Notes under the pieces: model-generated
The model's database searches: none
The model's input: the letters and a program-made list of their open reading frames with translations, nothing else
What the model was told of the DNA's origin: nothing
NCBI RefSeq assembly: GCF_001187905.1
Contig: NZ_LGIS01000027.1
Span: forward strand, 1 to 64,000
DNA: 64,000 nt
Reading direction: 5' to 3'
DNA from: Pantoea sp. RIT-PI-b
GTDB lineage: Bacteria > Pseudomonadota > Gammaproteobacteria > Enterobacterales > Enterobacteriaceae
Made by a program: the position numbers and the translations under genes
Shown here: positions 55,603-64,000 of the stretch, one piece after another
Numbering within the stretch: position 1 is the first letter of the stretch
How the letters are laid out: each line of letters begins with the position of its first letter

Positions 55603-58110
55603 TTACACCAGTTCGGTTTTAACGCCTTGCTGGATGAGGAGCTCGGCGTCATCGCCGTGGCTGTAAACGTTGTACTCAACACCGGCAACGGTGACGGTGC
55701 CGTCCTGATGCACCCACTCGCTGACGTCGCTGCCTTCCGGCAGGATGTCGGCCAGTTGAACTACATCACCTTCGTCACCTTGTACTACCAGCTGAGTTTT
55801 ACCGTCATCGATAAATAGATCTTTCTCGCCGTGCGCCAGCAGCGCAGCGAGATCCAGTTTCAGGGTGTTATCGCCGGTGCCGGTGAGGTCAATGGTATTC
55901 ACCTGATCGGTATTAGCGCTGGCAACGGTCAGATCGATTAACTGATCTTTTCCGGATATGTGCAAAATAGTATCTTCACTGGAAAGTGCAAAGGCACTTA
56001 TTTCATCTGCAAAGTTATCCACTGAGCTGATATTACTTTCCTGAACACTCTTAATAGTGCTGTCAATATAACTATAGCTGATATTATCAATCTGATACCA
56101 GGCAGACCAAATCGTAAATCCGGTAATTTTGAGCCTGGCAATCTCATCTGGGGTGTAAAAGTCATGTATACTAATCGTTCTTTTTTCATTTGCTCCAAGT
56201 ATTATTGGGATATCTATGTGTCTGCTATCGCCTAAGTATGAAGTTATCTCAATCTTACAAATTTTATCCAATTTATTTGTTATTTCGAAGCTAAATTCTT
56301 TAAGTTTTAGGTTTTTTCTTTCTAATTTTGTTCTGTCTAGTTCAAAACCTACAGTGGTGTTTTCAAAATCAAGATATCCCCCGGAACCATCTATTTCAGA
56401 GTTCTTGTGATATTTTGCATGAGCACCATTTGTCGCCATTCTGATATCTTGGTTAATATTGTACCAAGTATTAAAATCAAAACTTTCACGTAAGTCTAAA
56501 TTTTCAAAATCAATCAATCCTTCAGTATAACTAGGCTTTATGATGTTTAGATCAAAAGCATTCCCCCACTCAGTGCTGCCTTCTTTTTGAAGTTTAAATG
56601 CCCACGCGCCCAGCTCCAGCCCTTCTTGTGGTGTCCAATTCCATTCGCCATTGGCATTAACTTTTACGCTATAAATCGTCGCTTCATCCGCTCCGTGTTG
56701 CGCGCTCAGGTAAATAATTGCGTTTGGTTCGCCATGTCCGTGCAGCGTCGGTGTGGTGTCATCTGTTGGCTCGCCGCTGGCGCGCTTACCTTTATCACCC
56801 ACATCATCCCACGCATAATCAATGGTCGCGCCAAAACTGTCAGCGTCAGTGATGTTAACCACAAACGCATCACTCCACTCGGTTTCACCGACTGGCTGAA
56901 CGAAGAACTCCCAGCGACCAATGCCCAGATCGTCTTGCGGCGTCCAGCTCCAGTTGCCCTTAGCGTCAACATCCACGGTAACGGATGCTTCAGATCCATC
57001 CAGCAGCGTATAGCGCAGGAGAACCTGGCTGTTGGCTTCGGCGCGACCGCGCAGGGTTGGCGTCAGGTCATCGGTGTAAGCGCCGTTGCCGAGCGAGCCG
57101 GTGGCGCTGCCTGCGTCATCATAGGCTGAGACGATGCGTGCGGAACGGGCGTAATCGTCCGGTCCATAGATCTCCAGATTAAACAGCGCAGAGGAGGTGT
57201 CGCCGATGCTGGCCTGGAACTCGTAGTTACCGCTGCTCAACGCTGCGGACGGCGTCCATGACCACTGCTGACCGGTCAATGTGGCGGTGGCGCTGCCTGC
57301 CCAGTTATTGCTGCCCACTTCACGGTACATAATCACCACGGTGCTGCCCGCCGAGGCGAAGCCGCGCAGTTCAGGCGTATCGTCATCGGTCAGCGCGCCG
57401 TTTTTCAGGATGCCGGTGTTGGTGCCCGCATTATCAAACGCGTGGTTAATCAGAATGGTATCCGGTGGCAGGGTGCCGATATCGGCATCCGGCGCGACGT
57501 TAATCACAAACGCCTCGGAAGGCGCGCTTTCACGGAATTGACCGGCGAATTTTTCCACTGCGGTCAGCGTCAGGCTGTTGGTGCCGTCCTGCAGTTCAAC
57601 GGTGGGGATAATCACCCATTCACCGCTATCTTTGTCAGCCACCGCGCTGCCGATGGTTTCGCCATCCGCGTTTTTCAGCAGAACTTTACTGCCTTTCTGC
57701 GCAACGCCGGTGAGCTGTGGGGTTTTGTCGTCGGTGGTGCCGCCCTTGTCAAAGCTGCCGACTTTGCCGCCGACATCGTCGTACAGGTTATGCAGAATCG
57801 GCGCATCTGGCGGCGTGCTGTCAACCACGATGCTGAGCGGGGTGTAGTCTTCCGACTGCAAGCCGCCCTTATCAACGTTGTACATCACGGCGTTGTAGGT
57901 GCCGTCCGGTAAATCTTCCGGCGCAGTCCAGTGCCAGTTGCCGTCTTCCTCAATGATGGTGCTGAAGTGCTGATCGTTGATGATGATGTGCACTACGACA
58001 CCTGCTTCTTCAGGGTCGCGAGCATCCTCCCGGGATTCAAAGGCGATCTTGCCGGTGGCGAACTCTACAACAACGGTTTCGATCGGGTCGAAAAGCTTAT
58101 TAATTTTCAT
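55603..58110 (-). CDS. Ig-like repeat protein 1, probable secreted/surface protein
   Basis: 835 aa. No signal peptide. N-terminal domain (about 1-97; MKINKLFDPIETVVVEFATG, later GNWHWTAPEDLPDGTYN), then four bacterial Ig-like repeats each marked by a GxxTDDxTPxLxG segment (about 100-530). A module of about 170 residues (about 535-705, starting IKPSYTEGLIDFENLDLRES) unrelated to that in genes 2 and 3, encoded by clearly AT-richer DNA, comes next. A C-terminal domain shared by all three ends GDDAELLIQQGVKTELV. Such repeats and C-termini occur in large Bap-type adhesins exported by type I systems; export here is inference and no T1SS gene is in view. Confidence 0.8.
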   Translation of the reverse strand: MKINKLFDPIETVVVEFATGKIAFESREDARDPEEAGVVVHIIINDQHFSTIIEEDGNWHWTAPEDLPDGTYNAVMYNVDKGGLQSEDYTPLSIVVDSTPPDAPILHNLYDDVGGKVGSFDKGGTTDDKTPQLTGVAQKGSKVLLKNADGETIGSAVADKDSGEWVIIPTVELQDGTNSLTLTAVEKFAGQFRESAPSEAFVINVAPDADIGTLPPDTILINHAFDNAGTNTGILKNGALTDDDTPELRGFASAGSTVVIMYREVGSNNWAGSATATLTGQQWSWTPSAALSSGNYEFQASIGDTSSALFNLEIYGPDDYARSARIVSAYDDAGSATGSLGNGAYTDDLTPTLRGRAEANSQVLLRYTLLDGSEASVTVDVDAKGNWSWTPQDDLGIGRWEFFVQPVGETEWSDAFVVNITDADSFGATIDYAWDDVGDKGKRASGEPTDDTTPTLHGHGEPNAIIYLSAQHGADEATIYSVKVNANGEWNWTPQEGLELGAWAFKLQKEGSTEWGNAFDLNIIKPSYTEGLIDFENLDLRESFDFNTWYNINQDIRMATNGAHAKYHKNSEIDGSGGYLDFENTTVGFELDRTKLERKNLKLKEFSFEITNKLDKICKIEITSYLGDSRHIDIPIILGANEKRTISIHDFYTPDEIARLKITGFTIWSAWYQIDNISYSYIDSTIKSVQESNISSVDNFADEISAFALSSEDTILHISGKDQLIDLTVASANTDQVNTIDLTGTGDNTLKLDLAALLAHGEKDLFIDDGKTQLVVQGDEGDVVQLADILPEGSDVSEWVHQDGTVTVAGVEYNVYSHGDDAELLIQQGVKTELV

Positions 58111-58305
58111 CTATGCGTTACCTGATGTGGAATGGGTAAAAGTTGTGGATTTAGCGGCCTCTAGTGACCTGGATTAGGAGAATGCCTAAAAACGACGCAA
58201 GGGACGTATGAGAAATGTCTGCTCCTTGCGGGGAGATGTGGGCTGGTCGCCATTAATGGCGCAATCGCATTCAGATAAGCGCGCAATTCAGTCACCGCAG
58301 GTTTT

Positions 58306-58383
58306 GTAGCGGCGAGATTTATCGCGCGTATTTATGGCGGCACCGTGCCCATCCGGGTATTGCGCAATAAATTGCGCCGCTAC
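58306..58383. repeat. Dispersed palindrome, GTAGCGGCG family, copy C
   Basis: GTAGCGGCGAGATTTATCGC at one end and GCGCAATAAATTGCGCCGCTAC at the other, with about 36 bp inserted between the arms compared with copy B. Confidence 0.7.
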
Positions 58384-58402
58384 GGTTGGTGCAAATATCA
58401 AT

Positions 58403-58430
58403 AAAAAAAGCCACAACGAAGTGTGGCTTT
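58403..58430 (-). terminator. Terminator of Ig-like gene 2
   Basis: Minus-strand hairpin AAAGCCACAC-TTCG-TTGTGGC followed by seven T; one mismatch compared with gene 1's terminator. Confidence 0.85.
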
Positions 58431-58484
58431 GGGTTATTGCTGTGTGCGTCTGAATACATAGACGAAGTTAAGGGTACTGCTTTG

Positions 58485-61022
58485 TTACACCAGTTCGGTT
58501 TTAACGCCTTGCTGGATAAGGAGCTCGGCGTCATCGCCGTGGCTATAAACGTTGTACTGAACACCGGCAACGGTGACGGTGCCATCCTGATGCACCCACT
58601 CGCTGACGTCGCTGCCTTCCGGCAGAATATCTTTCAGCTGCACGGTATCGCCTGCATCACCGCGCACCAGCAGCTGGGTTTTGCCATCGTCGATAAACAG
58701 GTTTTTCTCGCCGTGCTGCAGCAGACTGTTGATATCGACCACCAGGGTGTTATCGCCGTCGCCGCTGATATCGAACACTTCAATCGACTGGATGTTGGCG
58801 CTGTGCGCGCTGAGATCGAGCAGCTGATCGTGACCGGTCAGATACAGTTCGTCGGTCTGACCTTCGTGACCAATAATGGCGGACGAAGTGAGATCGTCGA
58901 TGGTATCTACTGTGTGGATGGTGTCGTCTGAAAAAACAATGCTTGCGGTTTTCGAATCAGGATATCCATATTTAACATTATCCATCCAGAAAGGTTGTGC
59001 TGGACCAACAAAACCTAATTTGTATATATATGTATTCCCATCAAGCTCAATGAAGTTATTGTTATTCACGGTTAAAGCCGACTTTGCATTTAAGGTTACA
59101 TTTTTATGTACGGTTTTTTCACCTGAACCATTAGATAGATAATAAGTTAGATTAAGCGTTATCGTTATTGCCTCGTTGTTAGGGTTGTACAAATCGACAC
59201 TCAAATTAGTCGGAGGGGTTTTAGTGAATTGTACTACCATGGCAGTAGTAGGCTTGTTTATATCAACTTTTGTGCTTAATGCCGTTCTATTAAACGTTGC
59301 TGGCCCATTAACCGCGTCAACATACTCGAAGCCATATTGGTTAGCCCATATTTGAACGTTATTATTATCAAAGTGAAGAGTTCCGGCAATACTTCCACCT
59401 TCATGAAGGGTTTCAAAATCAATCATTTTCGAATAATTCCCACCAGAAGTTTCACTTTCTAACGTCAAATCAAACGCGCTTACCCATTGCGTCCCGCCTT
59501 CTTTTTGGACCTCAAATTTCCAATGTCCCTGCGCCATATCTGCAGTCGGAGACCACTCCCAATCGCCGTATTGATCTACCTCAACGCTCACGGTTTTACT
59601 GGCCCCGACATCAGGTTTGGCACGCACTTTTATAGTTGTGTTCGCCGTACCGGTGCCGTAAAGCGTTGGAGTGAGATCGTCGGTGGTATCACCGCGCTTC
59701 AGATTTACCGGATTTCTTACGTCAGTATCATCTTCCGCGATAATAATTCGTGGTGCACTTGCGTTTGCAGGCTCCAGAATCAGCTTAAACGCAGTGCTCG
59801 GCGTTGCGCTGGCATCTTTCTTCACCTGGAATGACCAGCTGCCGGTGGTCAGGTTAGCGTCTGGCGTAAATTTCCAGTTGCCGAATGCATCAACCTTTGC
59901 CGAGTATTTATTGGGGGTTGCCAGCAGTGGATGAGCCGCATCTATATAGACAATGCTGTTGGCTTCGCCGCGACCGCGCAGGGTCGGTGTAAAGTCGTCG
60001 GTGATCGCGCCGTTTGTCAGTTTGCCGGTGGTTCCCACGTCATCCCAGGCGTCATCGATAGTGGTTTTCGTACCGATATTGCTGCTCTCGACCAGCTCCA
60101 GCACAAACTGCGCCGAGCTGACGTCGCCGTTGCGCGCCTCGAAATCGTACTTGCCAGCGGCGATATTGCTGCCCGCTTCCCAGCTCCAGCTGTTGCCGGT
60201 CACGGTGGCCGCGCCGCCGGGGATCCACGCGCCGGACGTGCCTGTAAGGCGGTAGTAAACGGTAACGGAATCGCCGCCGGTGACGGTGCCTTTGAGGATT
60301 GGTGTCTGGTCATCGGTGATGGCGCCGTTTTCCAGGTCGCCGGTGGCGGTGCCGAAGTTATCCTCTGCGCCGGTAATCTCAACGGTCACCGGTTGTGGCA
60401 CGCCGCCCTCGACGTTAATCACGAACGCATCAGAAACTACGCCTTCACGCAGATTACCGGCGAATATCTCGTCGGCGCGCAGGCGCAGCGTGTTGGTGCC
60501 TTCTTTCAGATCTGCAGACGGCTCGATGGTCCAGATACCGCTTTCTTTGTCCGCCACGGCGCTGCCGAGCTTGTTGCCTGCTTCATCCAACAGATAAACG
60601 ATGGTGCCTTTTTGCGCCACGCCAGTCAGGGTTGGACGGGTGTCATCAGTGATGCCACCTTTGTCGAAGCTGCCGGTTTCGCCTACGTCATCAAACAGAT
60701 TAAGCAGGGTTGGTGCGACGGGCGGCTTGGTATCAACCACGATGCTGAGCGGGGTGTAGTCTTCCGACTGCAAGCCGCCCTTGTCAACGTTGTACATCAC
60801 GGCGTTGTAGGTGCCGTCCGGTAAATCTTCCGGCGCGGTCCAGTGCCAGTTGCCGTCTGCCTCGATGATGGTGGAGAAGTGCTGTTCGTTGATGATGATG
60901 TGCACCACGACGCCTGCTTCGTCAGGGTCGCGAGCATCTTCCCGGGATTCAAAGGCGATCTTGCCGGTGGCGAACTCTGCAACAACGGTTTCGATCGGGT
61001 CGAAAAGCTTATTGATTTTCAT
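58485..61022 (-). CDS. Ig-like repeat protein 2
   Basis: 845-aa paralogue of genes 1 and 3. The N-terminal domain is nearly identical (MKINKLFDPIETVVAEFATG). Four Ig-like repeats follow, the first three close to gene 3 (DDVGETGSFDKGGITDD, EDNFGTATGDLENGAITDD, DDVGTTGKLTNGAITDD). The fourth is private (DDTDVRNPVNLKRGDTTDD). A lectin-like beta-rich module (about 530-715, starting KMIDFETLHEGGSIAGTLHFDN) is shared with gene 3 but not gene 1. The C-terminal domain ends like gene 1. No signal peptide. Function is unknown beyond a likely surface or secreted role. Confidence 0.8.
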   Translation of the reverse strand: MKINKLFDPIETVVAEFATGKIAFESREDARDPDEAGVVVHIIINEQHFSTIIEADGNWHWTAPEDLPDGTYNAVMYNVDKGGLQSEDYTPLSIVVDTKPPVAPTLLNLFDDVGETGSFDKGGITDDTRPTLTGVAQKGTIVYLLDEAGNKLGSAVADKESGIWTIEPSADLKEGTNTLRLRADEIFAGNLREGVVSDAFVINVEGGVPQPVTVEITGAEDNFGTATGDLENGAITDDQTPILKGTVTGGDSVTVYYRLTGTSGAWIPGGAATVTGNSWSWEAGSNIAAGKYDFEARNGDVSSAQFVLELVESSNIGTKTTIDDAWDDVGTTGKLTNGAITDDFTPTLRGRGEANSIVYIDAAHPLLATPNKYSAKVDAFGNWKFTPDANLTTGSWSFQVKKDASATPSTAFKLILEPANASAPRIIIAEDDTDVRNPVNLKRGDTTDDLTPTLYGTGTANTTIKVRAKPDVGASKTVSVEVDQYGDWEWSPTADMAQGHWKFEVQKEGGTQWVSAFDLTLESETSGGNYSKMIDFETLHEGGSIAGTLHFDNNNVQIWANQYGFEYVDAVNGPATFNRTALSTKVDINKPTTAMVVQFTKTPPTNLSVDLYNPNNEAITITLNLTYYLSNGSGEKTVHKNVTLNAKSALTVNNNNFIELDGNTYIYKLGFVGPAQPFWMDNVKYGYPDSKTASIVFSDDTIHTVDTIDDLTSSAIIGHEGQTDELYLTGHDQLLDLSAHSANIQSIEVFDISGDGDNTLVVDINSLLQHGEKNLFIDDGKTQLLVRGDAGDTVQLKDILPEGSDVSEWVHQDGTVTVAGVQYNVYSHGDDAELLIQQGVKTELV

Positions 61023-61218
61023 ACATGCGTTACCTGATGTGGAATGGGTAATAATTTGTGGATTTAGCGGCCGCTAGTGACCTGGATTAGGAGAATGCCT
61101 AAAAACGACGCAAAGCACGTATGAGAAACGTCTGCTCCTGACGGAGAGAAGTGGGCTGGTCGCTATGAAGGTACAAACCGGGCTGATAGGTAACAGTTTG
61201 CTCGCTGTAGTTAGAATG

Positions 61219-61354
61219 TGCTTGCTGCCCCCCATCCCGGCCTTCCCCCGCAAGCGGGGGAAGGAGATGCTGCCACATGCCGCTTTAACACTCACATATG
61301 GCACATCTTCCTCCCCCGCTCGCGGGGGAGGACCGAGGAGGGGGACAGCCAGCA
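61219..61354 (+). repeat. Composite palindromic element, copy 4
   Basis: 136 bp, same orientation as copies 2 and 3. Both hairpins are of the GC-AA-GC and GC-TC-GC form; the centre is CTGCCACATGCCGCTTTAACACTCACATATGGCACA. Confidence 0.87.
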
Positions 61355-61392
61355 CGGATCGAGGGGGGACAGCCAGCACTCATCTCAAAACG

Positions 61393-61417
61393 AAAAAAGC
61401 CACACCGAAGTGTGGCC
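61393..61417 (-). terminator. Terminator of Ig-like gene 3
   Basis: Minus-strand GGCCACAC-TTCG-GTGTGGC followed by TTTTTTCG. Confidence 0.85.
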
Positions 61418-61464
61418 TGGATTATTGCTGTGTGCGTCTAAAGAATCGACGAACAAATGCGGTG

Positions 61465-63993
61465 TTACACCAGTTCGGTTTTCACGCCTTGCTGGATAAG
61501 GAGCTCGGCGTCATCGCCGTGGCTGTAAACGTTGTACTCAACACCGGCAACGGTGACGGTGCCATCCTGATGCACCCACTCGCTGACGTCGCTGCCTTCC
61601 GGCAGGATATCTTTCAGCTGCACGGTATCGCCTGCATCACCGCGCACCAGCAGCTGGGTTTTGCCATCGTCGATAAACAGGTTTTTCTCGCCGTGCTGCA
61701 GCAGGCTGTTGATATCTACCACCAGGGTGTTATCGCCGTCGCCGCTGATATCGAACACTTCCACCGACTGGATGTCAGCGCTGTGCGCGCTGAGATCGAG
61801 CACCTGATCGTGGCCGGTTAGGTACAGCGTATCGATCTGATCTTCGTGGCCGATAATGGCGGACGAGGTGAGATCGTCGATGGCATCTACTGTGTGGATG
61901 GTGTCGTCTGTAAAAATAATGCTTGAGGTTTTAGAGTCAGGATATCCATATTTAATGTTATCCATCCAGAAAGGTTGTGCTGGACCAACAAAAGATAATT
62001 TGTGTATATATGTATTTCCATCAAGCTCAGTGAAGCTACCGTTATTAACGGTTAACACTGCTTTTGCATTTAAGGTTACATCTTTATATACGGTTGTTTC
62101 ACCTGAACCATTAGATAGATAAAAAGTTAGGCCAAGCTTTATCGTTATTTTCTCGTTGTTAGGATTGTACAAATCGACACTTAAATTAGTCGGAGGTGTT
62201 TTGATAAATTGCAATACCATGGCAGTAGTAGGCTTGTTTATATCAACTTTTGTGCTTAATGCCGTTCTATTAAACGTTGCTGGCCCATTAACCGCGTCAA
62301 CATACTCGAAGCCATATTGGTTAGCCCATATTTCAACATTATGATTATCAAAGTGAAGAGTTCCGGCAATACTTCCACCTTCATGGAGGGTTTCAAAATC
62401 AATCATTTTCGAATAATTTCCACCAGAAGTTTCACTTTTTAGCGTCAAATCAAACGCACTTTCCCAACGGGTCCCGCCTTCTTTTTTAACTTCAAAGGTC
62501 CAGTCGCCTTCTGTCAGCTTTTTAGGCGGTGTCCATAACCATGTACCTTGCGAATTGACGTCCACGTCATAGGTTTTTGAATTGTCACCCGTTACACGTA
62601 CCTGAATGGTGGTGTTCGCCGTACCGGTGCCGTTCAGCGTCGGGGTCAGGTCGTCGGTGATACCACCGTCATAAACTTTCCCTTTCTTATCTCCGAAGTT
62701 ATCACGGGCATAATCAATCTCTGGACCCGCCGCATTATCACCTTCCAGAATCAGCTTAAACGCGGTGCCCGGCGTGGCATTGGCGTCTTTCTTCACCTGG
62801 AATGACCAGCGGCCGGTGGTCAGGTTAGCGTCTGGCGTAAATTCCCAGTTGCCGGATGCATCAACCTTTGCCGAATATTTGTTGGGGGTCGCCAGCAGTG
62901 GATGGGACGCATCTATATAGACAATGCTGTTGGCTTCGCCGCGGCCGCGCAGGGTCGGTGTAAAGTCGTCGGTGATATCGCCGTTCGTCAGCTTGCCGGT
63001 GGTGCCCACGTCATCCCAGGCGTCAACGATGGTGGTTTTAGTGCTCAAACCGCTGCCTGTCGCCAGCTCCAGCACAAACTGCGCCGAGCTGACGTCGCCG
63101 TTGCGCGCCTCGAAATCGTACTTGCCGGCGGCGATGTTGCTGCCCGCTTCCCAGCTCCAGCTGTTGCCGGTCACGGTGGCCGCGCCGCCGGGGATCCACG
63201 CGCCGGACGTGCCTGTAAGGCGGTAGTAAACGGTAACGGCATCGCCGCCAGTGACGGTGCCTTTGAGGATTGGCGTCTGGTCATCGGTGATGGCGCCGTT
63301 TTCCAGGCCGCCGGTGGCGGTGCCGAAGTTGTCCTCTGCGCCGGTAATCTCAACGGTCACCGGTTGTGGCGTGCCGCCCTCGACGTTAATCACGAACGCA
63401 TCAGAAACCACACCTTCACGCAGGTCGCCGGCGAAGATTTCGTCGGCGCGCAGGCGCAGCGTGTTGGTGCCTTCTTTCAGGTCTGCGGACGGCTCGATGG
63501 TCCAGATACCGCTTTCTTTATCCGCCACGGCGCTGCCGAGCTTGTTGCCTGCTTCATCCAACAGATAAACGGTGGTGCCTTTTTGCGCCACGCCGGTCAG
63601 GGTTGGACGGGTGTCATCGGTGATGCCGCCTTTGTCGAAGCTGCCGGTTTCGCCGACGTCATCGAACAGATTAAGCAGTGTTGGTGCGACTGGCGGCGTG
63701 GTATCAACCACGATGCTGAGCGGGGTGTAGTCTTCCGACTGCAAGCCGCCCTTATCAACGGTGTACATCACGGCGTTGTAGGTACCGTCCGGTAAATCTT
63801 CCGGCGCGGTCCAGTGCCAGTTACCGTCTGCCTCGATGATAGCGGTGAAGTGCTGTTCGTTGATGATGATGTGCACCACCGAGTCCGCTTCTGTAGGATC
63901 GCGAGCATCCTCCCGGGATTCAAAGGCGATCTTGCCGGTGGCGAACTCTACAACAACGGTTTCGATCGGGTCGAAAAGCTTATTGATTTTCAT
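61465..63993 (-). CDS. Ig-like repeat protein 3
   Basis: 842-aa paralogue; complete, with its ATG seven bases from the window end. Domain order is as in gene 2: N-terminal domain, four Ig-like repeats, the FETLHEGGSIAGTLHFDN beta-rich module (about 525-715, AT-richer DNA at about 61910-62450), and the shared C-terminal domain (GDNTLVVDINSLLQHGEKNLFIDD to GVKTELV). The fourth repeat (ARDNFGDKKGKVYDGGITDD) differs from gene 2's fourth, so cassettes have been swapped. No signal peptide is visible. Confidence 0.8.
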   Translation of the reverse strand: MKINKLFDPIETVVVEFATGKIAFESREDARDPTEADSVVHIIINEQHFTAIIEADGNWHWTAPEDLPDGTYNAVMYTVDKGGLQSEDYTPLSIVVDTTPPVAPTLLNLFDDVGETGSFDKGGITDDTRPTLTGVAQKGTTVYLLDEAGNKLGSAVADKESGIWTIEPSADLKEGTNTLRLRADEIFAGDLREGVVSDAFVINVEGGTPQPVTVEITGAEDNFGTATGGLENGAITDDQTPILKGTVTGGDAVTVYYRLTGTSGAWIPGGAATVTGNSWSWEAGSNIAAGKYDFEARNGDVSSAQFVLELATGSGLSTKTTIVDAWDDVGTTGKLTNGDITDDFTPTLRGRGEANSIVYIDASHPLLATPNKYSAKVDASGNWEFTPDANLTTGRWSFQVKKDANATPGTAFKLILEGDNAAGPEIDYARDNFGDKKGKVYDGGITDDLTPTLNGTGTANTTIQVRVTGDNSKTYDVDVNSQGTWLWTPPKKLTEGDWTFEVKKEGGTRWESAFDLTLKSETSGGNYSKMIDFETLHEGGSIAGTLHFDNHNVEIWANQYGFEYVDAVNGPATFNRTALSTKVDINKPTTAMVLQFIKTPPTNLSVDLYNPNNEKITIKLGLTFYLSNGSGETTVYKDVTLNAKAVLTVNNGSFTELDGNTYIHKLSFVGPAQPFWMDNIKYGYPDSKTSSIIFTDDTIHTVDAIDDLTSSAIIGHEDQIDTLYLTGHDQVLDLSAHSADIQSVEVFDISGDGDNTLVVDINSLLQHGEKNLFIDDGKTQLLVRGDAGDTVQLKDILPEGSDVSEWVHQDGTVTVAGVEYNVYSHGDDAELLIQQGVKTELV

Positions 63994-64000
63994 CTATGCG

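Larger units (their letters stand above)
58111..58484. promoter_or_regulatory. Leader of Ig-like gene 1 and spacer to gene 2
   Basis: 58111-58235 holds a conserved leader (weak AGGTAACGCATAG ribosome site next to the ATG), nearly the same before gene 2 at 61023-61150. The last seven bases of the window, after gene 3, match too. The rest is a GGTCGCCATTAATGGCGC palindrome (58245-58262), repeat family copy C and the gene 2 terminator. Confidence 0.6.
61023..61464. promoter_or_regulatory. Leader of Ig-like gene 2 and spacer to gene 3
   Basis: 442 bp: a conserved leader like that before gene 1, then about 230 bp (from 61150) that resemble 55205-55440 downstream of gene 1 (ACAAACCGGGCTGATAGG, the 20-bp unit, element copy 4), then the gene 3 terminator. 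No gene is seen. Confidence 0.6.

Overview
The window is chromosomal DNA of a gamma-proteobacterium of order Enterobacterales, most likely family Erwiniaceae (Pantoea or a close relative). The housekeeping proteins match Escherichia coli orthologues nearly residue for residue, and the backbone order is the enteric one: tkt, epd-pgk-fbaA-mscS-argO, yggE-argP-rpiA-serA-fau-ssrS-zapA-ygfB-pepP-ubiH-ubiI-gcvTHP-ygfF-yqfA-ygfZ-sdhE-ygfX-fldB-xerD-dsbC-recJ-prfB-lysS, lysR-lysA, galR. Two ERIC elements, 6S RNA, a programmed frameshift in prfB and a pair of OmrA/OmrB small RNAs agree with this. The genus is inference.

Region by region. 1-5.7 kb: end of a transketolase, then the glycolytic group epd-pgk-fbaA behind two Cra-like operators, mscS and the arginine exporter argO. 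5.7-10 kb: an accessory cassette (FAD oxidoreductase, IclR regulator, MFS carrier) between argO and yggE. 10-32.8 kb: conserved core for pentose phosphate, serine, one-carbon folate, ubiquinone, glycine cleavage, Fe-S and flavin assembly, and xerD-dsbC-recJ. 32.9-35.7 kb: a subtilase autotransporter lipoprotein inserted between recJ and prfB. 36.2-38.9 kb: prfB-lysS.

39.1-44.4 kb: the most unusual metabolic unit. An RpiR-type regulator is followed by a sigma54-type promoter and six genes: a periplasmic amino-acid-type binding protein, two ABC permeases and three DUF1989 proteins. There is no ATPase and no urea/guanidine carboxylase. It looks like a nitrogen-controlled uptake and deamination system for an unidentified, perhaps guanidino-type, compound. 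44.5-49.4 kb: a trypsin-like lipoprotein, an MFS exporter, and lysR-lysA with a GNAT gene. 49.5-55.2 kb: galR, a BisC-type molybdoenzyme, and an extra FtsI/PBP3-like transpeptidase flanked on each side by an OmrA/OmrB-type sRNA.

55.6-64 kb: three consecutive paralogues (835-845 aa) made of Ig-like repeats, each with an exchangeable lower-GC module and a shared C-terminus, probably surface or secreted proteins. Intergenic DNA carries several dispersed palindromic families. The most striking is a roughly 135-bp composite element present four times, whose hairpin stems change with compensatory substitutions.
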